Source: Roseburia sp. 831b (GTDB lineage: Bacteria; Bacillota; Clostridia; Lachnospirales; Lachnospiraceae). Taken from it: 64,000 nucleotides of DNA. The stretch lies in assembly GCF_001940165.2 (NCBI RefSeq), contig NZ_CP135162.1, forward strand, positions 2,461,001 to 2,525,000, read 5' to 3'. The translations under genes were made by a program, and so were the position numbers. The notes below the pieces were generated by a model that was not told where the DNA came from, made no database searches, and saw nothing but the letters and a program-made list of their open reading frames with translations. Every line of letters starts with the position of its first letter. Within the stretch, counting starts at the first letter, position 1. This document shows, piece after piece, positions 10,578-19,333 of the stretch.

Positions 10578-10738
10578 TCAAGTCGCATGATAGGAGGAAA
10601 CGGTTCTTTTTATGGATTCTCCGTGGAAACTCTATTTTCGATTTGAGTTTTTTATCATATCATGTTAGAATTTGTTGTCAGTAGTTTTCCACTATGGATT
10701 CTTCTTATTTTACTGACTTGAAAGGAAATGAGTCATAC

Positions 10739-11827
10739 ATGGCAAAGATTACATTACACAGTGACAGAGAAACAACCGTCACCAGTGTTTCCAATGTGTT
10801 TATAGATGAATACATGTCGAATGCCAATGGAGAATTTGTAAAGATTTATCTTTATCTGCTCCGCTGCATGAATTCGTCCGATGCGACGTTTTCCATCTCA
10901 GCTATGGCAGATAAATTCGAACATACCGAGAAAGACATCAAGCGAGCCTTGAATTATTGGGAGCGCATGCATTTACTCCGACTGGAATACGATTCTGAGA
11001 AGAATCTGACCGGTGTCTGTTTTGTGGATTCCAATGAATCCTCTGAATCGGAAAGTATGGAGAGTTCTTCCTCTGTGGATATGGAAGAAGATGCAGCTTT
11101 AGAAAAAGCACCTGCCACTCCTGCCCCTTCGATTTCAAACCGCAAACAGTACAGTGCCGACGAGATTATGGTGTTCCAGAAAAATGACGATGTTGCGGAA
11201 CTGATTTTTATCATGGAAAAATACCTTGGACGACCACTGACATCGACCGACACCAATGCTTTACTTTATTGGTTTGACGAACTTGGATTTTCCACAGACC
11301 TGATTGAATATCTGGTGGAATATTGTGTCACAAAGGGACACATGAGTGTCCGTTACATGGACAAGGTTGCACTTGCCTGGGCAGAATCCAAGGTAAAGAC
11401 CGTCGAGGATGCCAAGAAATCCACAAATTTACACAGTGAACTTTATTTCGCTGTACTGAAGGCTTTTGGAATCTCCGGGCGTAACTTGGTCGCCGCTGAG
11501 AGCGGTTATATTGACAAATGGAAGAATACATACGGATTTTCATCCGAACTGATTCTGGAGGGATGCCGCAGAACCATGCAGGCAATCCATCAGCCAAGCT
11601 TTGAATATACTGACAGTATCTTATCCAGCTGGCGGAAAAATAACATTTCAACCCTGGAAGATGTGCAGCGTTCCGATGAGGCGTTCCAGAAGAAGAAATC
11701 TGCTTCTGCAACCAGACAGGCTTCCACCGAGAACGGTGCTTCCAAAAATAAATTCAACAACTTTACCCAGCGTTCTTACAACTATGATGAGCTGGAGAAA
11801 ATGCTTTTAACTACAAATGTACATTAA
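10739..11827 (+). CDS. DnaD-domain replication initiation protein
   Basis: The protein resembles the DnaD/DnaB-like primosomal proteins of Firmicutes that help load the replicative helicase. The N-terminal winged-helix part includes NVFIDEYMSNANGEFVKIYL and TEKDIKRALNYWERM. An acidic Ser/Glu-rich linker of about 45 residues follows. The C-terminal region has the YxxxIxxxW-like signature of DnaD C-domains (GYIDKWKNTYGFSSELILEG, ILSSWRKNNI). I chose the ATG at 10739, giving 362 residues, because AAAGGAA precedes it and the upstream ATG at 10694 has no ribosome site. The helicase loader gene follows after 20 bases, consistent with one operon. Confidence 0.85.
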   Translation: MAKITLHSDRETTVTSVSNVFIDEYMSNANGEFVKIYLYLLRCMNSSDATFSISAMADKFEHTEKDIKRALNYWERMHLLRLEYDSEKNLTGVCFVDSNESSESESMESSSSVDMEEDAALEKAPATPAPSISNRKQYSADEIMVFQKNDDVAELIFIMEKYLGRPLTSTDTNALLYWFDELGFSTDLIEYLVEYCVTKGHMSVRYMDKVALAWAESKVKTVEDAKKSTNLHSELYFAVLKAFGISGRNLVAAESGYIDKWKNTYGFSSELILEGCRRTMQAIHQPSFEYTDSILSSWRKNNISTLEDVQRSDEAFQKKKSASATRQASTENGASKNKFNNFTQRSYNYDELEKMLLTTNVH

Positions 11828-11847
11828 TTTTTCAAAGGAGTGTCTTT

Positions 11848-12828
11848 ATGTCACTGAACAATTCACAGTATGACGAACTGATTCGTCATTACAATGCAAC
11901 ACAATTGAAAAACCAACGTTTGCATGAGGCGCGTGTTCGCGACGCTTATTTAAAGACACCAGCTTTAAAAGAAATTGATGATGCAATTGCTTCCTGCTCA
12001 GTTGCGCAGGCAAGAAAATTATTAGATGGTGATGCCGGTGCGCTTGACGCATTGAAATCCCAGTTAAAAGAACTTCGAGCTAAGAAGAAGGCATTGTTAA
12101 CTTCTCTTGGCTATTCTGACGATTATTTTGACCCTGTCTATGATTGTCCTGACTGTAAGGACACAGGTTTTATCGACGGGAAACGCTGTCACTGCTTCAA
12201 GCAGGCGGCGATTGACCTCGTGTATACACAATCCAATTTAAAAGAAATTCTTGCAAAAGAGAATTTTACTACGTTCTCTTTTGCATATTATTCAGATGAA
12301 GAAGTGAATCCGGCAACCGGTCTTTCTTCTCTTGCTACTGTAAAAAATGCCGTAAAAGAATGTCATTACTTTATTGACCATTTTGATGAGGATTCTTCGA
12401 ATCTTTATTTCTATGGAGACACTGGCGTTGGGAAAACTTTTCTTTCCAACTGTGTCGCCAAAGAACTTTTGGACCGTGGTCACTCTGTCATTTATTTTAC
12501 GGCTTTTCAATTATTCGATATATTAGGGAAAAATGTTTTTGACAAGGACGCAGATGCCATTGCTGCAAACCAGAATATTTTTGACTGCGACCTTTTGATC
12601 ATTGATGACCTGGGAACAGAACTTGCCAATTCTTTTACAGCTTCCCAGCTTTTCTTATGTATCAATGAACGTGCCCTTCGAAAGAAACACACGGTTATTT
12701 CAACCAATCTGAATGTACCTCAGCTTGCTGATATTTATTCAGAGCGCGTTCTTTCCCGTATTTCAAACAGCTATACGCTTATCAAACTTTTCGGTGACGA
12801 TATCCGTATGAAAAAAAGACTTCACTAG
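11848..12828 (+). CDS. DnaI/DnaC-type helicase loader ATPase
   Basis: This AAA+ ATPase of 326 residues is the likely partner that loads the DnaB-type helicase at origins. A helical N-terminal part leads to a zinc-binding knuckle with CPDC and CHC around residues 97-115. Walker A is GDTGVGKTF and Walker B is LLIIDDLGTE, followed by sensor-type ISTNLN and an arginine-bearing YSERVLSRI segment. AAAGGAG precedes the ATG. It directly follows the DnaD-domain gene, the usual functional pair. IstB transposon helpers share the fold, but no transposase is near. Confidence 0.9.
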   Translation: MSLNNSQYDELIRHYNATQLKNQRLHEARVRDAYLKTPALKEIDDAIASCSVAQARKLLDGDAGALDALKSQLKELRAKKKALLTSLGYSDDYFDPVYDCPDCKDTGFIDGKRCHCFKQAAIDLVYTQSNLKEILAKENFTTFSFAYYSDEEVNPATGLSSLATVKNAVKECHYFIDHFDEDSSNLYFYGDTGVGKTFLSNCVAKELLDRGHSVIYFTAFQLFDILGKNVFDKDADAIAANQNIFDCDLLIIDDLGTELANSFTASQLFLCINERALRKKHTVISTNLNVPQLADIYSERVLSRISNSYTLIKLFGDDIRMKKRLH

Positions 12829-12893
12829 ATAAAGATCACCCTATCTTTTCTAATGAAATAGATCAATGCAAAACATTTATGGAGGAATCATTC

Positions 12894-14075
12894 ATGCCAA
12901 ACGATGAAAGAAACTTAGAAACCTTACCAGACGGTGCTCTTGGACTCATCCCATTAAAGAGCTGCAAAGAACTCGGTGACAAAGTAGACAAATACTTGGT
13001 CGGCTGGAGAGAGAAAAGAGAACATGAACACCGTGGAAGCCTTGCATACAAGGATTACAAACGTGACTCTTATATTATCCCAACTGCAGTCCCACGTTTT
13101 GGTTCCGGTGAAGCAAAAGGATCTATCAAAGCATCTGTCCGTGGTTATGACTTATACCTTATGGTGGATGTCACAAATTACAGTTTAACTTATTCCTTAT
13201 GTGGTCACGAAAATCACATGTCCCCAGACGACCACTTCCAGGATTTGAAACGTATTATCGCTGCTGTTGGTGGTAAAGCAAGAAGAATTACTGTTATCAT
13301 TCCTTTCCTTTACGAAAGCCGTCAGCACAAACGTACTTCCCGTGAGTCCTTAGACTGTGCTCTTGGACTTCAGGAACTGGTTGCAATGGGTGTTGATAAC
13401 ATCATCACATTTGACGCTCACGACCCACGTGTTCAGAACGCAATCCCTCTCAAAGGATTCGAGACTGTTCAGCCTGCATACCAGTTTATCAAAGGTATCT
13501 GCCGCCATGTCAAAGATTTACAGCTAGATAACGATCACCTAATGATTATCAGCCCGGATGAAGGTGGTACAAACCGTGCCGTTTACCTCGCAAACGTATT
13601 GGGTGTCGATATGGGTATGTTCTACAAACGCCGTGATTACAGCAAAATTGTAGATGGACGTAACCCAATTGTTGCTCACGAATTCCTTGGTACTTCCGTA
13701 GAAGGAAAAGATGTTATCATCATTGATGATATGATTTCTTCCGGCGAAAGTATGATTGACGTTGCAACAGAGTTAAAGAAGAGAAAAGCAAGAAGAATCT
13801 TCGTAGTCGCTACTTTTGGTCTTTTCACAGACGGACTTGCAAAATTTGACAAGGCTGTTGCAGACGGAATTATCTACAAAGTAGTAACAACAAACTTAAC
13901 TTACCAGACACCGGAATTACTTTCCAGAGAATATTACATCAACTGTGATATGAGTAAATACATCGCTTATATCATTGATACTTTAAATCATGATTCTTCC
14001 ATCAGTGATTTATTAGATCCTTACGATCGTATCCAGAGACTTGTATCTGCTTACAAAGAAGAACAGAACAACTAA
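12894..14075 (+). CDS. prs: Ribose-phosphate pyrophosphokinase (divergent, long form)
   Basis: The enzyme forms PRPP from ribose-5-phosphate and ATP for nucleotide, His and Trp synthesis. The PRPP-binding loop DVIIIDDMISSGESM and the substrate region NIITFDAHDPRVQNAIP are clear, as is ISPDEGGTNRAVYLANVLG. At 393 residues it is longer than the standard 315-320-residue enzyme because of an N-terminal extension and insertions, as in the variant common in Clostridia. I prefer the ATG at 12894 because GGAGG is eight bases upstream; the ATG at 12879 overlaps that ribosome site. It follows the helicase loader by 65 bases and ends at a strong terminator. Confidence 0.9.
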   Translation: MPNDERNLETLPDGALGLIPLKSCKELGDKVDKYLVGWREKREHEHRGSLAYKDYKRDSYIIPTAVPRFGSGEAKGSIKASVRGYDLYLMVDVTNYSLTYSLCGHENHMSPDDHFQDLKRIIAAVGGKARRITVIIPFLYESRQHKRTSRESLDCALGLQELVAMGVDNIITFDAHDPRVQNAIPLKGFETVQPAYQFIKGICRHVKDLQLDNDHLMIISPDEGGTNRAVYLANVLGVDMGMFYKRRDYSKIVDGRNPIVAHEFLGTSVEGKDVIIIDDMISSGESMIDVATELKKRKARRIFVVATFGLFTDGLAKFDKAVADGIIYKVVTTNLTYQTPELLSREYYINCDMSKYIAYIIDTLNHDSSISDLLDPYDRIQRLVSAYKEEQNN

Positions 14076-14086
14076 TTTACAAAACA

Positions 14087-14136
14087 AAAATCAGGTGTAC
14101 CGATTTTCCAAGAAAACAGGTACACCTGATTTTTTA
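14087..14136. terminator. Bidirectional terminator between prs and the next convergent gene
   Basis: A perfect long stem (TCAGGTGTACC with GGTACACCTGA) is flanked by A-runs on the left and T-runs on the right. It can end transcription from both the plus-strand prs and the minus-strand gene at 14163. Confidence 0.9.
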
Positions 14137-14162
14137 TGTAGATTCAAGTCTTTTTTTTAGTT

Positions 14163-14636
14163 CTAAAACAAGTCAATTTTTCCTGCAAACTTCTGATTAA
14201 TCACATAATAAGCTGCGTAATCTTCTGGTTTTAGGTAAACCTGAAGCGATTTAATGGAAGATGCTCTGTGTCCTTCTGCTACATACTGTGCAGTTGCCTT
14301 TGACACAACATCATCAATCACTGCTTCACGTCCCTGGAACTGTATGAATACTTCTGGTTTCAGAGGCTCCTTTTCTGCTGATTTTGTGGCTTTCTTCTTC
14401 GCTGCTGCGCTCTTTGCCACTGCTTTCACTGCTTCTTTCTTTTCTTCCACTTTGGCTGCGACCTTTGCTCCGGTCTCTTTTGCTGCTTCCTTCGTGTCTG
14501 CCACTACTGCCTTGGCTGTCTGGGTTACATCACTTACTTTTACAGTACTTTCCACTTCAACAGGCTTAGGCTCTACCACTACTCTCACTGCCTTAGTCTC
14601 ATTAAGTTTTGTTGCTGCTACTGTCTTTTTCTGCAT
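14163..14636 (-). CDS. Small Ala/Lys-rich protein with conserved C-terminal domain (DUF6465-like)
   Basis: The 157-residue protein has a low-complexity Ala/Lys/Glu-rich N-terminal two-thirds (histone-tail-like, AKVEEKKEAVKAVAKSAAAK) and a compact C-terminal domain PEVFIQFQGREAVIDDVVSK followed by LQVYLKPEDYAAYYVINQKF. This C-terminal domain is familiar from Lachnospiraceae proteins labelled DUF6465; I assign that from memory. AAGGAGG precedes the ATG. No function is known. The basic/acidic repeats may mediate nucleic-acid or protein contacts, which is speculation. Confidence 0.75.
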   Translation of the reverse strand: MQKKTVAATKLNETKAVRVVVEPKPVEVESTVKVSDVTQTAKAVVADTKEAAKETGAKVAAKVEEKKEAVKAVAKSAAAKKKATKSAEKEPLKPEVFIQFQGREAVIDDVVSKATAQYVAEGHRASSIKSLQVYLKPEDYAAYYVINQKFAGKIDLF

Positions 14637-14663
14637 AAAGAATCCCTCCTTAAAATCAAAAAA

Positions 14664-14918
14664 CTACTCACACACTAAAAACTTCTCCATTGCTACTAAT
14701 GCTTCTTCTTCATCGCTTCCCTCTGCCACGATGTCTACTTTCATGCCAGAAGAGGGATTAAATGCCATAATTCCCATAATACTTTTTGCATTAATCTTAC
14801 GATTGTTGCTTTCTAATGTAATATTGCTATCAAAACGACATGCAACCTGTACTAACTCTGCAATTGGGTTTTTATGCTGTTCAGAAACATTCGATACAAT
14901 AATTTCTTTCCTACTCAT
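14664..14918 (-). CDS. HPr-family phosphocarrier paralogue
   Basis: The 84-residue protein has the HPr fold signature. With the ATG at 14918 the phosphorylatable histidine falls exactly at position 15, in EQHKNPIAELVQVA, and the regulatory serine region is KSIMGIMAF. The arginine that normally follows the histidine by two (GLHARPA) is replaced by Asn, so phosphotransfer may be weak or altered. A GTG nine bases upstream is too close to the GAGGA site to be the start. No PTS transport genes are nearby. It may be a regulatory Crh-like paralogue rather than the main HPr. Confidence 0.82.
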   Translation of the reverse strand: MSRKEIIVSNVSEQHKNPIAELVQVACRFDSNITLESNNRKINAKSIMGIMAFNPSSGMKVDIVAEGSDEEEALVAMEKFLVCE

Positions 14919-15077
14919 ATTTTCCACTTCCTCGTCTTAAAGTACAACTCAAAATATACCCTATCTAACTAAAATTTGCAATACATTTTAGGGAAAACCG
15001 TTATTCTTAACGAATGAATGAGATTACACCTTTAAAATTTATGCATTTTTTTACCCAATATGCATTCTGTTTCGTTT

Positions 15078-16478
15078 TTATTTTTGCCGTTCCTTCTTCA
15101 AAATGTGTTCAAATTCTTCTACATCTTTTGCGATTTCACCACTCAACACTAATAAACAAATCAGATTCGGAACTGCCATCAATGCATTTGCGATATCCGA
15201 AAAATCCCAGACAATGTCAAATGCTGTTGTGGCACCAACATATACAATCAATGAAAATACAATTCGATACACCATATTATATTTATGCGTTCCTAATAAA
15301 TATTCAAACGCCTTTTCTCCATGATACTCCCATCCTAAAATTGTCGAAAATGCGAACAGCGCAATTCCTCCTGTCACAAGATATGCGCCGACATTTCCCA
15401 GACCAGTTCGAAAGGCCACAATCGTAAGTGCTGCACCTTTGACATACGCTCCCGTTTCGTCCACCATGCCTAACACACCGGAACTTGCGATTGCAAGTCC
15501 TGTTATGGTACACACTACAATCGTATCCCAAAATGTTCCCGTCATATTGATATAGCCCTGCCGTACAGGATGATCTGTTGTTGCTGCCGCTGCAGTGATT
15601 GCGGCAGAACCCATTCCAGCTTCATTGGAAAAGATACCACGCGCCACCCCAAAATGAACCGCATTCATGATGGATGCTGTAATTGTTCCACATAGACCGC
15701 CTCCTGCTGCACGGAACGAAAATGCCATTTTAAAAATCATCGCAACACCTGCCGGAAGATTTTTAATATTTATGAGTATTACAAGCAGCCCTGCAAGAAC
15801 GTAAAAGATTGCCATAAACGGAACTACAACGGACGATACTTTGGAAATCGTTTTAATTCCACCGACAATGATAAATAAAACCAAAACGGTGATTACAAGA
15901 CCGGTCACCCAGGTTGGCACCTGAAATGTTGCATGAATTGCGTCCGATATGGAATTTGCCTGCGTCAGATTGCCTATACCAAAAGAGGCAATGACTGCAA
16001 ATAGCGCAAACAGCCAGCCTAATACCGCTCCGGCCTTTTTGTTGTGAAATGCCTTTTTCATGGTGTACATCGGGCCACCGGACATTTCACCTTTTTCATT
16101 TACCTCACGGTATTTGATTGCCAGCATACACTCACTGAATTTCGAGGACAAACCAAAGCATGCGGAAATCCACATCCACACAAGTGCCCCCGGTCCACCG
16201 GATACCATGGCGGTTGCAACCCCGACAATATTTCCGGTTCCGATTGTAGCTGCAAGCGCAGTTGTCAATGCAGAAAACGGGGAAATATCGCCGTCCCCTC
16301 TTTTGGTTGTCCGTGCCTCTTTACTTAAGGTAGAACGAATTGCATATCCTAAATTGCGCCAGGTGCGAAACCGTAAACGCACGGTGAGATAAATTCCGGT
16401 TCCCACAAGCAAAACAAGCATCACAGGCCCCCACACCACATCATCAATCTGTTTTAATATCTCTGCGAATCTTTCCAT
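15078..16478 (-). CDS. Sodium:alanine/glycine symporter (AGCS family)
   Basis: A multi-pass membrane transporter of 466 residues that imports alanine or glycine with sodium. The family signatures VVWGPVMLVLLVGTGIYLTV, GDGDISPFSALTTALAATIG, GTGNIVGVATAM, GPGALVWMW and FSNEAGMGSAAI are present. About ten hydrophobic helices can be seen. It stands alone, with no coupled gene on either side. Substrate choice (alanine versus glycine) cannot be told from sequence. Confidence 0.93.
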   Translation of the reverse strand: MERFAEILKQIDDVVWGPVMLVLLVGTGIYLTVRLRFRTWRNLGYAIRSTLSKEARTTKRGDGDISPFSALTTALAATIGTGNIVGVATAMVSGGPGALVWMWISACFGLSSKFSECMLAIKYREVNEKGEMSGGPMYTMKKAFHNKKAGAVLGWLFALFAVIASFGIGNLTQANSISDAIHATFQVPTWVTGLVITVLVLFIIVGGIKTISKVSSVVVPFMAIFYVLAGLLVILINIKNLPAGVAMIFKMAFSFRAAGGGLCGTITASIMNAVHFGVARGIFSNEAGMGSAAITAAAATTDHPVRQGYINMTGTFWDTIVVCTITGLAIASSGVLGMVDETGAYVKGAALTIVAFRTGLGNVGAYLVTGGIALFAFSTILGWEYHGEKAFEYLLGTHKYNMVYRIVFSLIVYVGATTAFDIVWDFSDIANALMAVPNLICLLVLSGEIAKDVEEFEHILKKERQK

Positions 16479-16581
16479 TCCATCACCAATCCTTTCCCCA
16501 TATCTTATGTCTCTTCTTCTGTTTCATTCGAACTTCCATTTCCCTGTAAAACACGCTTTCTCCCGTTCTCAAAATCTTTGT

Positions 16582-16624
16582 AAAAAAAGAAGAGACAACG
16601 GCTTTATCGTTGTCTCTTCTTTGA
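16582..16624 (-). terminator. Terminator after the 840-residue anchored protein
   Basis: A perfect 14-bp stem (AAGAAGAGACAACG and its complement, 16588-16622) with a 7-base loop is followed by seven T on the minus strand. Confidence 0.92.
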
Positions 16625-16667
16625 GATTCTTATTTTATTCTAACATATTAAAGCATCCTGTCAAGCT

Positions 16668-19190
16668 TTACTTCGCTAAATAGGTAAAGAATACATTTCC
16701 TGCATTGCGGAACAGGGTATCGGCATCGTTCATTCCCATCTTAGATGTCGCGAGTGTTGCCGGATCAAAAAGGATTACATTGTTTGCATCATAGCCGACA
16801 ATTAAAACCGCTGTGTCACTTCCTGTCATGGCAAATACCGGTGTTCCACGGTTTACATAATACAGCGTCTCATCCACACCACATCCGGTCAGATCTAATA
16901 CCGTTGCATCTTTCATGGTGTTTGTCAATACTTCCTTCGGAGTTGCCCCCTCTTTAATCAACGCACTGACACTAATATTAATGCCTTCTTTTTCCAACAT
17001 GGCATTGATACACTGAATCACCGTTCCTGCGCCTGCATCCTCTTCGCCTACTGTAATGTCACTCAATGCACTTTGTGCGTTTTTTCTCGCCCGCTTCCAG
17101 ATATACTGCTGTTCATCTCCAATTACAACACCCATGCTCTCATTTGCGGACATAATTGCCTCTGTCACACTGTCTGTGGACAGCACAACTTTTCCTTTTG
17201 CATAAACATAATAACGTGCCTGCTGCATCTGGTCATCTATCGATAACGTGTGATCTTCTTCGCTGATAATCAGCTTCGGTGTCAAAAGTCTTGCTTTCTT
17301 TTCGCTGACTGGGTCTGGCAATGTAAGCTGAACCTGAGTCTGTTTTACCTCAGATTTTGAGGTTGCCACCAAAACGCCATCCTTTTCCTCACCTTCCCGG
17401 TTCATGATTGTATCCTGATCTGCATCCACATACGCGGTTCCATTGAACTGAACTCGATTCAGGTAAATCGTATAATCGCTGATGGTAATTCCGGATACAT
17501 AGTAACCCGCCTTTTGGTATTCTTTTAAAATTTCATGCTTTTCGGAAGAGGAGTCCATAATCTTTACTTTGTTCATCGGGAAAATGGTATTTCCTGCTGC
17601 ATCCACGACAACATCTGAAATATTGGCACTTCCGTAAATAAAGTCCTCATCCATGAAACCAAGCGGCTTCACATAGCTTGCATCGTCTTCCTTGATTTCA
17701 TAGGTGCTTCCGTCCTTAAAATCCATAAAATGTATGGAGGAATTCTTATTATCATCATCCACCCACGCAAAATAACGGTTGGATTTGGAGACTGTAAATC
17801 TGCTATCTGTTAAGTTTTTCACAATCTCTTTGCTCTTTAGCGTATTTAAATCGATTTCGTAAAGGCTGCCTGACATCATAATGTAGAAGTTTCCTTCTTC
17901 ATTTTCATACATGACCTGGCCTAATTCCTCTTTCATGACCTCGTAGGACTGTGTCGAAGGAAGGAACAATTCCTCTTCGTTGGTATTTGCAACAGCATCG
18001 TAATGATAAACACTGATTCCAACGGCACCTTCGTGTTCTCCACGATTCATATATCCGTAGACAATATAGTCAATACTTCCGGCCTCGTCGATGTTGATAA
18101 TCTTGATATCGTGCTGATTATAATTTTCTCTGGCATCAATTCCTTCATATCCGCGGAAACTGAATACCTCTGCAACCTGATTTTTTGTGGAATCATAACT
18201 CCAGAGTTCCCCCTCCTGTACAAAACAGGTGATGGTTCCGGCTCCGTTAGACTGATATTCTACCTCATCTGAACGGATTCCAAGCTGAATATTTTTCTCA
18301 GAAAAGCTGCTGTTCTCCCCTCTGAAAATCTGGTTCATCGTACGCTCAAAATTTAAAAGATACATTCTGCTCTCTGTATAGCGTACTCTATAATATTCTT
18401 CTACGTTATAGTATTCGCTTTCTCCATTCTCTCCCAACGAAGTCACAACGTAATCTAACACAATTACATTATAAGAGCTGTTGATTTCCTTGATAGAGGC
18501 AACCGGCGTTGTCAGACGCTCCCCTCCGAAATCCGACCAGGTAATCTGGCTGAGCGAATTATTCAATGTGACATAATGAAGGTTATCATCCGAGGCGGTA
18601 TTCGACTCCACATAAGTGGATAACGTCTTGGATATCTCATCGTTGAATGTGGTCGCGGAAAAATCTGTCACAAAATCCACACACTCTTTGACATGGCAGT
18701 CTACCGGCTGAATGATTCTGGTATAATAGGAAATCGTTTTCTTATTGCTTTCTACCTGAATCAAAAGCAGATATTCTTTTCCCTCTTCTAATAAATTCTG
18801 TATCTCAAGCTGTGTGGAGATGGTACTTCCATTCTGGTTATAATCTTCTACCTTTGCGTTTGCAATCAGACGTTTTGCATCGAGGCTTCGGATTTCATAG
18901 GAAATAGCATCCACCTTTGTCTGGAAACACTGGATACTGATTGGAAGCATACGATCCTCTCCGATTGGAGTGATGGTATCCCTCATGTACTGTGACTGCA
19001 TCTCCTCTGTGTATCCATGCAGTTCATTGATGGCTGTTCCATCCTCATACAACGTCACAAGTGGCAGCGTTGCCTCCTTCATCTCCGTTGTTAAATCCTC
19101 ATTATCCTGATTGGTCAGTGCCCCGGTGATTCCTATGGTCACAAAAAATACTGCTATTAAAACAAGCGCTTTGATTGCACCTTTTGACAT
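16668..19190 (-). CDS. Large membrane-anchored extracytoplasmic protein with C39-peptidase-like C-terminus
   Basis: I do not recognise this 840-residue protein as a named family. A single N-terminal membrane segment (ALVLIAVFFVTIGITGAL) anchors it, with the rest outside. The middle 550 residues are beta-rich and hold repeats of the kind seen in beta-propellers (SRFTVSKSNRYFAWVDDDN, SSIHFMDFKDGSTYEI). The last 120 residues resemble a papain-like C39 fold: TVIQCINAMLEKEGINISV, then RGTPVFAMTG, TAVLIVGYDANNVILFDP. The position where peptidases carry the catalytic His (HAV) is TAV, so it is probably inactive as a protease. I chose the ATG at 19190 because AAAGGAA precedes it; a GTG at 19229 is the alternative. 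Confidence 0.75.
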   Translation of the reverse strand: MSKGAIKALVLIAVFFVTIGITGALTNQDNEDLTTEMKEATLPLVTLYEDGTAINELHGYTEEMQSQYMRDTITPIGEDRMLPISIQCFQTKVDAISYEIRSLDAKRLIANAKVEDYNQNGSTISTQLEIQNLLEEGKEYLLLIQVESNKKTISYYTRIIQPVDCHVKECVDFVTDFSATTFNDEISKTLSTYVESNTASDDNLHYVTLNNSLSQITWSDFGGERLTTPVASIKEINSSYNVIVLDYVVTSLGENGESEYYNVEEYYRVRYTESRMYLLNFERTMNQIFRGENSSFSEKNIQLGIRSDEVEYQSNGAGTITCFVQEGELWSYDSTKNQVAEVFSFRGYEGIDARENYNQHDIKIINIDEAGSIDYIVYGYMNRGEHEGAVGISVYHYDAVANTNEEELFLPSTQSYEVMKEELGQVMYENEEGNFYIMMSGSLYEIDLNTLKSKEIVKNLTDSRFTVSKSNRYFAWVDDDNKNSSIHFMDFKDGSTYEIKEDDASYVKPLGFMDEDFIYGSANISDVVVDAAGNTIFPMNKVKIMDSSSEKHEILKEYQKAGYYVSGITISDYTIYLNRVQFNGTAYVDADQDTIMNREGEEKDGVLVATSKSEVKQTQVQLTLPDPVSEKKARLLTPKLIISEEDHTLSIDDQMQQARYYVYAKGKVVLSTDSVTEAIMSANESMGVVIGDEQQYIWKRARKNAQSALSDITVGEEDAGAGTVIQCINAMLEKEGINISVSALIKEGATPKEVLTNTMKDATVLDLTGCGVDETLYYVNRGTPVFAMTGSDTAVLIVGYDANNVILFDPATLATSKMGMNDADTLFRNAGNVFFTYLAK

Positions 19191-19235
19191 CTCTATCGTT
19201 CCTTTCCCAAATGACTGGTCTTTTTCCACATCATA

Positions 19236-19269
19236 AATATAGCTACCGCTAAAACGCGATAGCTATATT
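19236..19269 (-). other. Perfect 10-bp inverted repeat ahead of the anchored protein
   Basis: AATATAGCTA (19236-19245) and TAGCTATATT (19260-19269) surround a 14-base loop whose CGC/GCG can also pair. The T-run on the minus strand is short. It may be a terminator for the Pro-rich protein gene or an attenuator for the gene that follows. Confidence 0.4.
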
Positions 19270-19333
19270 GTATGCATTTTTTTTCGAAACTGCAACCTTA
19301 TTTTCCGTTTCTCTACTTATTTTAAGAAAATCT

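Noticed and set aside
10611-10664. A 17-codon frame behind AGGAGG in the dnaD-like leader
   Set aside because: The spacing to the ribosome site is long (13 bases) and nothing supports translation; noted in the promoter entry only.
10319-10693. This region as the main chromosomal origin
   Set aside because: No dnaA, dnaN, rpmH or gyr genes and no clear DnaA-trio or unwinding element nearby; a regulatory or titration role is more likely.
11848-12828. IstB transposition helper
   Set aside because: No transposase or inverted repeats are near, and the gene pairs with a DnaD-domain protein.
14254-14940. A 228-codon plus-strand frame
   Set aside because: It is the antisense of the Ala/Lys-rich protein and HPr genes; its Thr/Ala/Ser-rich composition is a reflection of their codons.
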